Of a DNA stretch of 13,858 nt, positions 1-7,587 are shown one piece after another; the first letter of the stretch is position 1; each line of letters begins with the position of its first letter. Made by a program: the position numbers and the translations under genes. A model generated the notes under the pieces. It had not been told where the DNA came from and ran no database searches. It saw only the letters and a list, made by a program, of their open reading frames with translations. The DNA comes from CAZGYE01 sp964530165 (lineage in GTDB: Bacteria; Planctomycetota; Planctomycetia; Planctomycetales; Planctomycetaceae), in the NCBI GenBank assembly GCA_964530165.1, contig CAZGYE010000139.1, forward strand, positions 1 to 13,858, read 5' to 3'.

Positions 1-87
1 CTTGGCTTCAAGCCGCTTACCGCCTCATCAGACCACCTCTCCGGGTTCAAGTACGATCTAACACGCATTGGATCGCATGCCGAATGA
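1..87 (+). CDS. Possible C-terminal end of an unidentified protein (5' truncated)
   Basis: Frame 1 is open from the first base and ends at TGA 85-87, giving 28 residues that begin LGFKPLTASSDHL and end TRIGSHAE. The piece has ordinary protein-like composition and many G/C third positions, and a gene ending here would be convergent with mhpE, which ends at 241. The product cannot be identified. Frame 3 is also open across this stretch, but its translation is arginine-rich and less protein-like. Low confidence because so little of the gene is visible. Confidence 0.3.
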   Translation, partial: LGFKPLTASSDHLSGFKYDLTRIGSHAE

Positions 88-194
88 CCGTCGAAGAATT
101 CCGTCTCCAGGCCGTCATTCCAGGGCAGGAGTCCTTCTTCTTGCTTGTCATCGGTTTCGTAGAATGTCGCAACCGACCCTCGCCACAGCGAAGA

Positions 195-213
195 CACTGG
201 CGAGACGCCAGTG
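195..213. terminator. Perfect 8-bp hairpin between convergent gene ends
   Basis: CACTGGCG (195-202), loop AGA, CGCCAGTG (206-213) is a perfect inverted repeat 28 nt beyond the mhpE stop and downstream of the possible gene end at 87. There is no T-tract, so it is not a classic intrinsic terminator. It may act as a bidirectional 3'-end hairpin or be a dispersed palindrome. Otherwise 88-240 holds nothing I can identify. Confidence 0.4.
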
Positions 214-240
214 GCACCCGGCGCGTCCTCTCCGATTCAA

Positions 241-1251
241 TTAGTTTGCGCTCTTGGCCATTTCGATGGCCACGTCGATGATCATGTCCTCTTGGCCGCC
301 AACCGTTTTTCGCTGGCCCAGCTCGATGAGCACGTCGCGGATGTCGACGTCGAACCGTTTGGCCGCGCGTCGGGCGTGCAGCAGGAAGCTCGAATAGACG
401 CCGGAATACCCCATGATGAGGCCGTCGTTGTTGATCACCTGAGGCCGTTGCATCATCGGCTCGACCACCTGCTCGGCGGCGTCCATCACTTTGTAGAAGT
501 CGACGCCCGTCTCGACGCCGACTTTTTCCAGCACGCCGATGAGAACTTCCAACTGAGCGTTTCCCGACCCCGCGCCCAAGCCCCTCAAACACCCGTCAAC
601 CGAGTCGGCCCCTGCTTCAATGGCGGCCAGCGTGTTGGCAACGGCCAGCGAGAGATTGTTGTGGGCGTGGAAACCGACCTGGATGCTCAAGGCCGATTTC
701 AAGGCGTCGACCCGAGCGACCACGTCCGACGGCAGCATCGCGCCGGCCGAGTCCATCATGTAGACCAGCTCGGCGCCGGCGGCTTCCATGATCTTGGCCT
801 GTTCGGCCAGCTTCGCCGGCTCGATCATGTGGGTCATCATCAGAACGCCGATGGGTCTCATGCCCAACTGACCGGCCAGCTCGATGTGCTGTTGGGCGAT
901 GTCCGCCTCGGTGCAATGCGTGGCCACGCGGGCGGCACCGGTGCCGTGGTCTTTGGCCATTTGCAGGTCTTCTCGCGTGCCGACGCCCGGCAGCAACAAC
1001 ACGCCGAGCTTGCCCGGCGTGATGACTGCGGAGACGGCCTGGAGGTACTCGACGTCATCCGCGGCGGCAAAGCCGTACTGGATCGACGAGCCGGCCAATC
1101 CGTCCCCGTGGCTGACCTCGATGGTGCCGACGCCCGCCTCGTCCAGCGCCTTGGCGACTTGGGCCGCCTGCTGGGGCGTGAACTGGTGGCCCATGGCGTG
1201 CTGGCCGTCCCGCAACGTCGTATCCAGTATGGCGACTTTCTTGTTTTCCAT
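241..1251 (-). CDS. mhpE: 4-hydroxy-2-oxovalerate aldolase (MhpE/DmpG family)
   Basis: Class II pyruvate aldolase that cleaves 4-hydroxy-2-oxovalerate to pyruvate and acetaldehyde, the last carbon-carbon cleavage of meta-cleavage aromatic pathways; cytoplasmic. The 336 residues match the family's usual length (about 337-345). The N-terminus DTTLRDGQHAMGHQF carries the HMGL-like TIM-barrel signature, with R14, the metal-binding D15 and the likely catalytic H18. H195 and H197 in GFHAHNNL complete the metal site. SVDGCLRGLGAGSGN and GYSGVYSSFLLHA are typical of DmpG. The ATG at 1251 is preceded by GGGAG about 10 nt upstream. It follows mhpF by 91 nt on the same strand; in known systems the two proteins form a complex that channels acetaldehyde. 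No hydratase or ring-cleavage gene is visible here, so the substrate source is unknown. Confidence 0.93.
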   Translation of the reverse strand: MENKKVAILDTTLRDGQHAMGHQFTPQQAAQVAKALDEAGVGTIEVSHGDGLAGSSIQYGFAAADDVEYLQAVSAVITPGKLGVLLLPGVGTREDLQMAKDHGTGAARVATHCTEADIAQQHIELAGQLGMRPIGVLMMTHMIEPAKLAEQAKIMEAAGAELVYMMDSAGAMLPSDVVARVDALKSALSIQVGFHAHNNLSLAVANTLAAIEAGADSVDGCLRGLGAGSGNAQLEVLIGVLEKVGVETGVDFYKVMDAAEQVVEPMMQRPQVINNDGLIMGYSGVYSSFLLHARRAAKRFDVDIRDVLIELGQRKTVGGQEDMIIDVAIEMAKSAN

Positions 1252-1278
1252 CGATTGTATCTCCCGATCGCGTCGCGG

Positions 1279-1312
1279 TCTGGGGGCTCACTTCGTTCGA
1301 CCCCAGCCACCC
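1279..1312 (-). repeat. Small palindromic element with GGGTGGC terminus in the mhpF-mhpE gap
   Basis: On the minus strand this reads GGGTGGCTGGGGTCGAACGA and continues to CCCCCAGACC. CTGGGG (1280-1285) and CCCCAG (1301-1306) form a stem around a 15-nt loop. Its first 11 bases, GGGTGGCTGGG, equal the + strand start of the inverted 78-bp repeat copy at 9409, so the two may share an end sequence or origin. The far end does not finish with GCCACCC, so it may be a shortened copy. Confidence 0.45.
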
Positions 1313-1319
1313 ATTGGTT

Positions 1320-1343
1320 GCAGTCCGTTTTTCAACGGGCTGC
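1320..1343 (-). terminator. Strong GAAA-tetraloop hairpin at the mhpF stop codon
   Basis: In the minus-strand transcript GCAGCCCGUU and AACGGACUGC pair over 10 bp with one G-U wobble, closed by a GAAA (GNRA) tetraloop. The stem begins at the last base of the mhpF TAG codon. No U-tract follows, so it is more likely a 3'-end stabiliser, attenuator or dispersed hairpin than a full terminator. It lies inside the presumed mhpF-mhpE transcript and could make mhpE expression differ from that of mhpF. Confidence 0.5.
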
Positions 1344-2233
1344 TAGTCTTGAGTGATGGCGCCCTGTTCCTTGAGGAGTTTGACTGCGAGAATCTCTCCG
1401 ACCCCGCAGGCGGCGGCCGTCATGATGTCGAGGTTGCCGGAGTACTTCGGCAAGTAATCTCCCGCCCCTTCGACCTCAATCATGGTGGTCACCTTGTCGC
1501 CGTCGACAAACGGTTCGACCTTCAGCTTGTACCCGGGCACGTAGTTCTGGACCTTGTGGATCATCTCGTTGACCGAGGCGCGGATGGCCTCTTCGTCGGG
1601 ATCGTCGACCAAGGCGAAGATGGTGTCTCGCATTATGATGGGCGGCTCGGCCGGGTTGAGGATGATGATGGCTTTCCCCTTGTCGGCCTTTCCCAGCACT
1701 TCCAGCCCGCGGGCGGTGGTGCGGGTGAACTCGTCGATGTTTTGCCGGGTGCCCGGACCGGCGCTCTTACTGGAAATGGTGGCCACGATCTCGGCATACC
1801 GGACGTGGCAGACGCGGCTGATGGCGGCGACGATCGGCGTCGTGGCCTGGCCCCCGCAAGTGACCATGTTCACGTTTGGCTCGTCGAGATGCTCGTGCAG
1901 ATTGACGTAAGGCACGACGTAGGGACCGACGGCGGCGGGGGTCAAGTCGACGGCGATCTTGCCGGCCTCTTTCAACAGCGGCGCGTGCTTCCGGTGCGCC
2001 TTGGCCCCGGTCGAATCGAAAACGATGTGCACCTGGTCGTTTTCCAGGATGGCGTCGATGCCCGAAAGCGACGTCTGGATTCCCAGCCCCTCGGCCAGTC
2101 GAAGACCTTCGGAATCCGCCTGGATTCCGCTCATCAGCACCAGATCCAGATGGCGGCTGCGACGGACCTTGTACATGAGATCGGCGCCGATGTTGCCGGG
2201 ACCGATGATGGCGACCTTGATCTTTGGATCCAT
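1343..2233 (-). CDS. mhpF: Acetaldehyde dehydrogenase, acylating (MhpF/DmpF family)
   Basis: Converts acetaldehyde, NAD+ and coenzyme A to acetyl-CoA; the partner of the MhpE aldolase. The product of 296 residues opens with a Rossmann nucleotide-binding motif (IKVAIIGPGNIG, residues 5-16). The catalytic cysteine is C126 in VTCGGQATTP. ATISSKSAGPGTRQNIDEFT and NPAEPPIIMRDT are characteristic of the family. The ATG at 2233 is chosen because GGGAG lies about 10 nt upstream and MDPKIKVAIIG matches the family's start; the frame is open up to 2287 (extra Met at 2269 and 2287), which would add an atypical tail. It starts 50 nt after the TPR/alpha-CTD gene and is probably co-transcribed with it and with mhpE. 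Confidence 0.93.
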   Translation of the reverse strand: MDPKIKVAIIGPGNIGADLMYKVRRSRHLDLVLMSGIQADSEGLRLAEGLGIQTSLSGIDAILENDQVHIVFDSTGAKAHRKHAPLLKEAGKIAVDLTPAAVGPYVVPYVNLHEHLDEPNVNMVTCGGQATTPIVAAISRVCHVRYAEIVATISSKSAGPGTRQNIDEFTRTTARGLEVLGKADKGKAIIILNPAEPPIIMRDTIFALVDDPDEEAIRASVNEMIHKVQNYVPGYKLKVEPFVDGDKVTTMIEVEGAGDYLPKYSGNLDIMTAAACGVGEILAVKLLKEQGAITQD

Positions 2234-2283
2234 GTCTGGGCTGCTCCCATTACGGTCGGGTGGAATCATGTATTCTGCACAAC

Positions 2284-3612
2284 TCAATCGTTTCGCAGCT
2301 TCAGGTTGATTTCGGCCAGTTTGCTGCGAACTTCGTTGAGCGACGTGACCCCAAAGTTTCGACTGGAGAGCAGTTCATCGGCAGACCGCTGAGTCAGCGC
2401 CCCCAGCGTGTTGAGCCCCTGCCGGACCATGCACTTGCGGGCCCGGACCGAAAGGTTGAGCTCCGAGACCGGCTTGGTCAATAGAGACTGTTCCTGCAGT
2501 GAGAGATTCGTCTCCTCGTACACCGGTTCGCGGGCCTTGGCCTGATGCACGTGCTGCCCGATCCGCAGGCCGTGCGCGTGCAACACTTCGCGGATTTCGT
2601 GCAGCGACGTCTCGCCAAAATTCTTGCCGGCCAGCAATTCCTGCTCGCTGATCTCCGTCAGGTCGCCGAGCGTGTAGATGTTCATGCCTTCCAAGCAATT
2701 CCGGCTGCGGACGGACAGCTCGAAGTCGGTGATCGGCCGGCTGAGCAATTGCTGCAAGCGGGCCTCCATGCGGGCCGAGTCCTCGTCGTAGTACATCTCG
2801 TCGGTGGCTTCGATGTCTTTCAAATAAAGACGCGCCCGCTGGTGATTCGGTTGGAACTCCAGCACCCGCTGGAAACAATAGGCCGCGGCCGCATACTTCT
2901 CGCAGTCCTCGTAAAGCAGACCAACGTTCAACAGGGCGCCGAGATAGTACGGCGGCCTCGAAAGCGATTGTTCGTAAAGACGGATGGCCTCGTCATCGTT
3001 GCCGCGCAGAGCGTTCTCAGCAGCCAGCCGGAACAGCGCCCGAGAGTGATGGGGATCCATGTCGACGGCCCGCTCGAAGTACTCGATGGCAGTGAAGGTA
3101 TCGCCGCGATCGGCCCAAATGCACCCCATTTGAAACGAATACTCCGCCCGGATTGCCCCCTCAGACGAGACGCTGCGCAACAGCGACTCCGCTTCGTCCA
3201 GCCGCCCAAGCGCGCGAATCGCGCCGGCCCGCCGCAACGTGCATTCCACGGCGTCGTAGCCGAGCTTGGAGGCTTCTTCGAACTTCTGCTGGGCCTCGGC
3301 GTGACGCTCCAGGGCCGTCAGCACCAAAGCATGGTGGAAGCTGCCGGTGGCATCGTCCGTCACACGGGTCAGGTAGCCCTCGGCCAACTCGTGCCGACCT
3401 AGCAGGTACAGCCCGATCCCAAGTCGCAGCAGAGTCTGACTGGAGGCGCTGCCGGCGGCGTCAACCTCGGATTGCAGCAAGCCGACCTTGTGCCGCAACT
3501 CAACGACTTGTGGGGTCCCGGTGGCCGCTTCCAGCAGTTCAATTTCTGCCGGCCCAAACGGGGAATCTTCAGTGAGCAACTGACGAACGTTCACAGGCTC
3601 TGCAAGTTTCAC
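2284..3612 (-). CDS. TPR protein with two C-terminal RNA polymerase alpha-CTD-like domains
   Basis: The 442 residues combine TPR helices (about 30-280; for example AIEYFERAVDMDPHHSRALF and AAYCFQRVLEFQPNHQRARL) with two helix-hairpin-helix domains resembling the alpha subunit C-terminal domain of RNA polymerase, at 289-352 and 377-442. Domain 1 (LLSRPITDFELSVRSRNCLE) keeps R302 and N305, equivalent to the DNA-contacting R265 and N268 of E. coli alpha; domain 2 keeps R390 but has K393 at the Asn position. No signal peptide is seen, so it is probably cytoplasmic. GTG at 3612 is chosen as the start because AAAGGA lies about 9 nt upstream and a promoter sits at 3682-3709; an upstream ATG at 3681 would overlap that promoter. 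Proteins of this type occur in planctomycetes; a regulatory or scaffold role is inference. Confidence 0.8.
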   Translation of the reverse strand: MKLAEPVNVRQLLTEDSPFGPAEIELLEAATGTPQVVELRHKVGLLQSEVDAAGSASSQTLLRLGIGLYLLGRHELAEGYLTRVTDDATGSFHHALVLTALERHAEAQQKFEEASKLGYDAVECTLRRAGAIRALGRLDEAESLLRSVSSEGAIRAEYSFQMGCIWADRGDTFTAIEYFERAVDMDPHHSRALFRLAAENALRGNDDEAIRLYEQSLSRPPYYLGALLNVGLLYEDCEKYAAAAYCFQRVLEFQPNHQRARLYLKDIEATDEMYYDEDSARMEARLQQLLSRPITDFELSVRSRNCLEGMNIYTLGDLTEISEQELLAGKNFGETSLHEIREVLHAHGLRIGQHVHQAKAREPVYEETNLSLQEQSLLTKPVSELNLSVRARKCMVRQGLNTLGALTQRSADELLSSRNFGVTSLNEVRSKLAEINLKLRND

Positions 3613-3681
3613 TGTAGAGAATCCTTTGGAATTCAAAAACGGTTCCCGATCGGTCAAAACACAAAAACCACACCACGTCAA

Positions 3682-3709
3682 AGTATACCGACGCCGCCGA
3701 ACCTTGCAA
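3682..3709 (-). promoter_or_regulatory. Sigma70-like promoter for the TPR/alpha-CTD gene
   Basis: On the minus strand TTGCAA (3709-3704), a 16-nt spacer and TATACT (3687-3682) form a good vegetative-type promoter, 4/6 and 5/6 to consensus. Transcription would begin near 3675, about 60 nt before the GTG start at 3612. It probably drives the TPR, mhpF and mhpE genes. Confidence 0.55.
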
Positions 3710-3729
3710 CAGAGGATGCTGTCGAGCGG

Positions 3730-5094
3730 TTAGTTCAGGGCGTTAGCCGCTTTGTTGTTTGCGGCGTTGGCGGGCGGGTTTGGTTTCGGTTGGGCTTCTT
3801 CGGGGGCGAATTCAGGGAGGATGGGTTGTCGGTCGGGGTACATGTGGTAGATCGGGAACTCGTGGCCTTTCTCGCGGATGCAGACGACCAGGCCGCTCTG
3901 AGTCGCCATGTATAGCCGGTCGGTCCGGTCGTTCTCCAGACGAACGGTGAACTGTCTGAGCGGCAATGCCCCCAGTAAGCCGCCGTTCTCGCGGGAAAGC
4001 AGGATGACATTCCCAAGTTCGTCGGAGACGTACAGCAGCTTCTGCGTGGCCGCCAGGAACTTCGTCACTTTCGGTCGCCACCAGCGCTGCACGCCCCAAT
4101 CCGCCGAGAGGCAATAGATGCCGCCGCGAGTCGGCAGTATATAGAGGTCGCCGGCCACGACTCGCGGCGCTTGCTGCAACGGAAGGCCGTACGCATTGTG
4201 CCAGCGAACCGAGCCGACTTGCGCGTTCACACAGTACAGCTTCGAATCCTCTGACGCGAGAAACAGGAGCGTGGTTCGTACGAGTTTCGTTTCACCGGTC
4301 TCTTTGTCCCGGCGCGGGATGAGCAAGGCTGCTCGCCCCAGCGGCGCAGAGATCGCCCCATCGGGAGTTTCCAACTGAAAAAGGAGTTTCCGCCGGCTGG
4401 CCGTGACGGCATACAACGACCTGTCCAGACTGGCAAAGTGGACGATCTGGCGTTCGCTACTTGAGGAAGTCGAGTCGACGGCTTGCATGCTCGTCAGCGG
4501 CGGCGTGGTGATTTGCTTGCCGGTCTGGTACCGCCACACAACCGTCTGATACGACCAATCCGGCAGTCGTTGCTCGTTAAACAGTTGCTTGATCTTCCGC
4601 AAACTGAATGCGTAAACGCTTCCGTCCAGAGTACCGACATAGACGTTCCTTTCGTCGGCTGCCGGGCTGGTCGACGGCTGCCCTGGGATGCGGATGTTCC
4701 AGAGGGGTTTTCCACTAAACTTCTCCAATGCATACAGCGTGACGCCGGCAATCACCATCACAATGTCTTCATTGGAAACGGCGGGGAAACTGGGCTCGTC
4801 GGCTCGGCCGAGTTGGATCGCCCAGAGAAGCTTGCCGGTCTCGTTGTCCAGGGCGGTCACGATTCCACCAGTCGACTGGACGTAGGTGATCTGTTCATCC
4901 ACGGTAAGGTGGCGAACTTTTTCGCGGCTGACGTCCAATCTCGCCTGGTTCCACCAGGCACGTTCCAGGCCGTAACGGTCCAGCAAGCGTCGCGTCGGCA
5001 AAGAGCCGGCGAGACCCGCTTGCTGCGCCTCGGCGGAAACGGCGGCAAGCAGAAGGCAGACCAAAACCAGGATCGACGTTCTCAGTCTCAGCAT
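3730..5094 (-). CDS. Secreted PQQ-like beta-propeller repeat protein
   Basis: The 454-residue protein starts with a signal peptide (MLRLRTSILVLVCLLLAAV, likely cleavage after AEA at residue 23). After that come repeated propeller blades with the PQQ-like pattern of an aromatic residue, a Gly-rich turn and a Lys-Trp strand: GIVTALDNETGKLLWAIQL, LYALEKFSGKPLWNI, GTLDGSVYAFSL, LYCVNAQVGSVRWHN, GGIYCLSADWGVQRWW and LGNVILLSRENGG. The C-terminal tail is Pro/Asn/Ala-rich. This fold occurs in BamB-like and quinoprotein-like proteins; no cofactor-binding residues were recognised, so a binding or scaffold role outside the cytoplasm is inferred. ATG at 5094 is chosen; GTG at 5100 would add two residues. 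It is divergent from the HEAT-repeat gene. Confidence 0.8.
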   Translation of the reverse strand: MLRLRTSILVLVCLLLAAVSAEAQQAGLAGSLPTRRLLDRYGLERAWWNQARLDVSREKVRHLTVDEQITYVQSTGGIVTALDNETGKLLWAIQLGRADEPSFPAVSNEDIVMVIAGVTLYALEKFSGKPLWNIRIPGQPSTSPAADERNVYVGTLDGSVYAFSLRKIKQLFNEQRLPDWSYQTVVWRYQTGKQITTPPLTSMQAVDSTSSSSERQIVHFASLDRSLYAVTASRRKLLFQLETPDGAISAPLGRAALLIPRRDKETGETKLVRTTLLFLASEDSKLYCVNAQVGSVRWHNAYGLPLQQAPRVVAGDLYILPTRGGIYCLSADWGVQRWWRPKVTKFLAATQKLLYVSDELGNVILLSRENGGLLGALPLRQFTVRLENDRTDRLYMATQSGLVVCIREKGHEFPIYHMYPDRQPILPEFAPEEAQPKPNPPANAANNKAANALN

Positions 5095-5186
5095 GGTCAC
5101 CTCGTTGGTTCCGAAATGTGGAAGATGCGATTTGCCGACGTGCGAAACGCGTCCTCGACAATGCGACGACCCGCCCCCTACCCTTC

Positions 5187-5192
5187 ATTGTA
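5187..5192 (-). promoter_or_regulatory. Possible -10 box for the PQQ-like gene
   Basis: TACAAT on the minus strand (5/6 to consensus) lies about 90 nt upstream of the ATG at 5094. The sequence at -35 (TGGTTTT region) fits poorly, so this is only a candidate. Confidence 0.25.
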
Positions 5193-5255
5193 CCGCAGCA
5201 TCCAGAGACAAAACCAGACTTCTCCGAGCGATCGGCCATTTTGCCGGGGAAGTCA

Positions 5256-5285
5256 TTGATTTCGCTCCGCGGGAAGCGGTAGAAT
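5256..5285 (+). promoter_or_regulatory. Candidate promoter for the HEAT-repeat gene
   Basis: TTGATT (5256-5261), an 18-nt spacer and TAGAAT (5280-5285) match the sigma70 pattern at 4/6 and 5/6. Transcription would begin near 5292, about 45 nt before the ATG at 5337. The region 5095-5336 separates two divergent genes and shows nothing else clear. Confidence 0.4.
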
Positions 5286-5336
5286 TCAGTAGTTGGTTTT
5301 CTTTCGGGCAGCGGGCGCAATGGGAAAGGGGCGGTC

Positions 5337-6647
5337 ATGGCAAGCTGGTTCCGCTGGATCACCCTTGCTGTCGCGGTTCTCGTCGTCGCCGGAAGCTCTT
5401 CGTCCGCGTATGCCGACCTGATCAAGCTCAAGAACGGCGGCGAAATTCGGGGCAAGATCATTCGGAAACCCGACAACGGGAACTCCGGGGCCGTCACGCT
5501 GGAGACTCTCACCGGGGCCGTCGTCGTCGTCGAACCCGAGGACATTCAATTCGTCACGCGGCGCTCGCTGAAAGTAGAAGAATACGAAACCCGTGCCAAG
5601 CTGACGCCTCGCACCGCCTCCGCCCACTGGGAATTGGCCGAGTGGTGCCGACAAAACGGGTTGAGCAAACAGCGCGAACAGCAATTGCGAGCTGTCTTGG
5701 AGTTGGACCCGGAGCACGAAAGGGCCCATCACGGTCTCAAACACGCTAAACACGGCGGGAAATGGATGACTCGCGACGAATTGATGACGTCGCAGGGATA
5801 CGTCAAGCACAAGGGCCGCTACGTCACCACTCAGGAGTTGGAGCTGATCGAAAAGACGCAGGCGGAACTGGATGCCGAGAAGCAGTGGTACAAGAAAGTT
5901 CGGCTGTGGTACGGCTGGCTGACCGGGCGTCGTCCCGAACGACGTGATCTCGGGCTGGCCGAACTGCAGAAGATCGACGATCCCGACGCGGTCCCCGCCC
6001 TGATGCGGCTGATGCAGGACAATTCGAACAAACAGATCCGCGAACTGTACGTCGGAATTCTCTCCCGGATGCAGGGCGACAAACCGGTCGAGGCCCTCGT
6101 CACGCAGTCGCTGCACGACGCCGATCATGAGATCCGTTACGCGGCCCTGAATGCGATTTCCCCCGACCAGTATCAGTCGGCCGGCCCCTTGTACGTCCGG
6201 GCGTTGAAGGACGACCTGAACAGGGTTGTCCGCCGCGCCGCCGCCGCCTTGGAACGGGTCGGAGAGGAGAGCATGATTCCCGACCTGGTGGAAGCCCTCG
6301 TCACAACGCATCGCTATCGGGTGGAGGTTCCTGATACGAAAGGCACGCTGAGTTTTCGAACCGACGGCTCGTTCGCCGGCGGTCAGGGACAGGGCACACT
6401 GCCGCCCAACATCGAGGCCATGTTACTCAGCGGCCAATTGCCGAACGGAGTGATCGTCAACCAAGTCCAGCCGCCGACTTACAAGAAGATGAAGGTGGTC
6501 GTCATCAAATACGATCACCGTAACGCCGAAACGCTTTCGGCGCTGAGAAAGCTGACCGGCGAGAATTTCGGCTACGACGAACGCACCTGGCGGCTGTGGT
6601 GGATCGCCAAGAAAAACGGGGCCGGCAAAGTCCCCGCCTTGCCGTGA
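5337..6647 (+). CDS. Secreted TPR/HEAT-repeat protein
   Basis: The 436-residue protein has a signal peptide (residues 1-26, hydrophobic core LAVAVLVVAG, likely cleavage after AYA), then a short beta-rich segment (DLIKLKNGGEIRGKII...VVVVEPEDIQFV, 27-73). A TPR-like helix pair spans 96-133, and a charged segment with GGKWMTRDELM and YVKHKGRYVT covers 140-170. HEAT-type helices lie at about 203-325 (DPDAVPALMRLMQDNSNKQI, HEIRYAALNAI, VVRRAAAALERVGEESMIPD). The last 100 residues, after the HEAT block, are unassigned. No catalytic motif is visible; a protein-protein interaction role outside the cytoplasm is inferred. The ATG at 5337 follows AAAGGGG. It precedes the uracil-DNA glycosylase gene by 92 nt. 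Confidence 0.75.
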   Translation: MASWFRWITLAVAVLVVAGSSSSAYADLIKLKNGGEIRGKIIRKPDNGNSGAVTLETLTGAVVVVEPEDIQFVTRRSLKVEEYETRAKLTPRTASAHWELAEWCRQNGLSKQREQQLRAVLELDPEHERAHHGLKHAKHGGKWMTRDELMTSQGYVKHKGRYVTTQELELIEKTQAELDAEKQWYKKVRLWYGWLTGRRPERRDLGLAELQKIDDPDAVPALMRLMQDNSNKQIRELYVGILSRMQGDKPVEALVTQSLHDADHEIRYAALNAISPDQYQSAGPLYVRALKDDLNRVVRRAAAALERVGEESMIPDLVEALVTTHRYRVEVPDTKGTLSFRTDGSFAGGQGQGTLPPNIEAMLLSGQLPNGVIVNQVQPPTYKKMKVVVIKYDHRNAETLSALRKLTGENFGYDERTWRLWWIAKKNGAGKVPALP

Positions 6648-6653
6648 GAAGCA

Positions 6654-6725
6654 ATCAGCGATCAGCGATCAGCAGCGAGGGCAACAGCGTGTGGAAAGCT
6701 GACTGCTGAAAGCTGACTGCTGAAA
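6654..6725. repeat. Two short tandem repeats between the HEAT and UDG genes
   Basis: ATCAGCG occurs three times in tandem (6654-6674, the third ending CA). AAAGCTGACTGCTG occurs twice in tandem (6695-6708 and 6709-6722) followed by AAAG. The two blocks share CAGC/GCTG words in opposite orientation and so could partly pair. They fill most of the gap 6648-6739 just before the UDG ribosome-binding site. Confidence 0.6.
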
Positions 6726-6739
6726 GGAAAGGTTGATTG

Positions 6740-7582
6740 ATGGAACAGGAGACTGCCGCTCCATTGCGGCGGGCGCTGACCCAACGTTTGGAGAGCTTGG
6801 GGCGGGCCGGGCTGACGCATCTGCCGCGATGCGCGTCTCTTGTTGAGCCACCCGTTGCCGAAGTCCCCGAGTCCGTTCCACAACCGGGCGGTGACGATTC
6901 CGCCCTGACCTCACACGCAAGGCAACGCTCCCGATCGCTGTTTGAAGAAACGGACGAAGCACCCGCAAGAAAGGCAGCCGTGACTGAAAGCCAACGTTCG
7001 ACCCTTTCGTTGTCCGAGCGGCAGGAACAACTGGCAACCCTCCAACGGCAAGTGGCGGCCTGCGTGCGATGTCGAGAATTGGCCCAGTCGCGCACGCAGA
7101 CGGTCTTCGGCGTGGGGAATCCACAAGCCCGCATCCTGTTCGTCGGCGAAGCCCCCGGTGCCGATGAAGATCGGCAAGGCGAGCCGTTTGTCGGACGGGC
7201 CGGCCAGTTGCTCAACAAGATCATCGTCGCCTGCCGACTGACCCGCAAAGAAGTCTACATCTGCAACATTCTCAGGTGCCGGCCGCCGGGCAATCGGAAT
7301 CCCGCTTCCGAGGAAGCCGCCAATTGTCGCGAGTATCTGGACGGCCAGATTGCCGTCGTCGATCCCGACTACATCGTCTGCTTGGGCAGCGTGGCCGCCC
7401 AGAATCTGCTGGACGTGACCACGTCCATCGGGCGAATGCGGCGAAAGTTCCTGACCTACAAACGCGCGAAGGTGTTGTGCACCTATCACCCGTCGTATCT
7501 GCTGCGAAACCCGGCGGCCAAAAAAGACGTCTGGGAAGACATGAAGCTGCTCATGCAAGACATGGGCGTCGATCTCGACTGA
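6740..7582 (+). CDS. Uracil-DNA glycosylase, family 4 (iron-sulfur)
   Basis: Removes uracil from DNA, the first step of base-excision repair after cytosine deamination. The family 4 fold occupies about residues 96-275. Motif A GEAPGADED starts at residue 137 and is followed by GEPFVGRAGQLLNKII; the second active-site motif is HPSYLLR with H250. Four cysteines that bind the 4Fe-4S cluster in this family are present: C108 and C111 (CVRC), C180 (LRCRPPGNRNP) and C196. The first 95 residues form a low-complexity, probably disordered extension, which lengthens the protein to 280 residues. The ATG at 6740 follows GGAAAGG; a TTG directly before it is an unlikely start. A copy of the 78-bp repeat begins 5 nt after the stop. 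Confidence 0.93.
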   Translation: MEQETAAPLRRALTQRLESLGRAGLTHLPRCASLVEPPVAEVPESVPQPGGDDSALTSHARQRSRSLFEETDEAPARKAAVTESQRSTLSLSERQEQLATLQRQVAACVRCRELAQSRTQTVFGVGNPQARILFVGEAPGADEDRQGEPFVGRAGQLLNKIIVACRLTRKEVYICNILRCRPPGNRNPASEEAANCREYLDGQIAVVDPDYIVCLGSVAAQNLLDVTTSIGRMRRKFLTYKRAKVLCTYHPSYLLRNPAAKKDVWEDMKLLMQDMGVDLD

Positions 7583-7587
7583 GCGAA

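Noticed and set aside
1..42. On the minus strand GGAGAGGTGG followed by a TTGAA loop resembles the 5' half of a serine tRNA.
   Set aside because: The D-arm does not fold (no GG at the usual place) and the anticodon stem pairs at only two positions. Only 42 nt are visible.
195..1343. The hairpins at 195-213 and 1320-1343 as classic intrinsic terminators.
   Set aside because: Neither is followed by a T-tract in the transcribed direction.
211..1356. Long + strand open frame opposite mhpE.
   Set aside because: It is antisense to a gene with clear family motifs; the His/Asp/Arg-rich translation is typical of the complement of a GC-rich gene.
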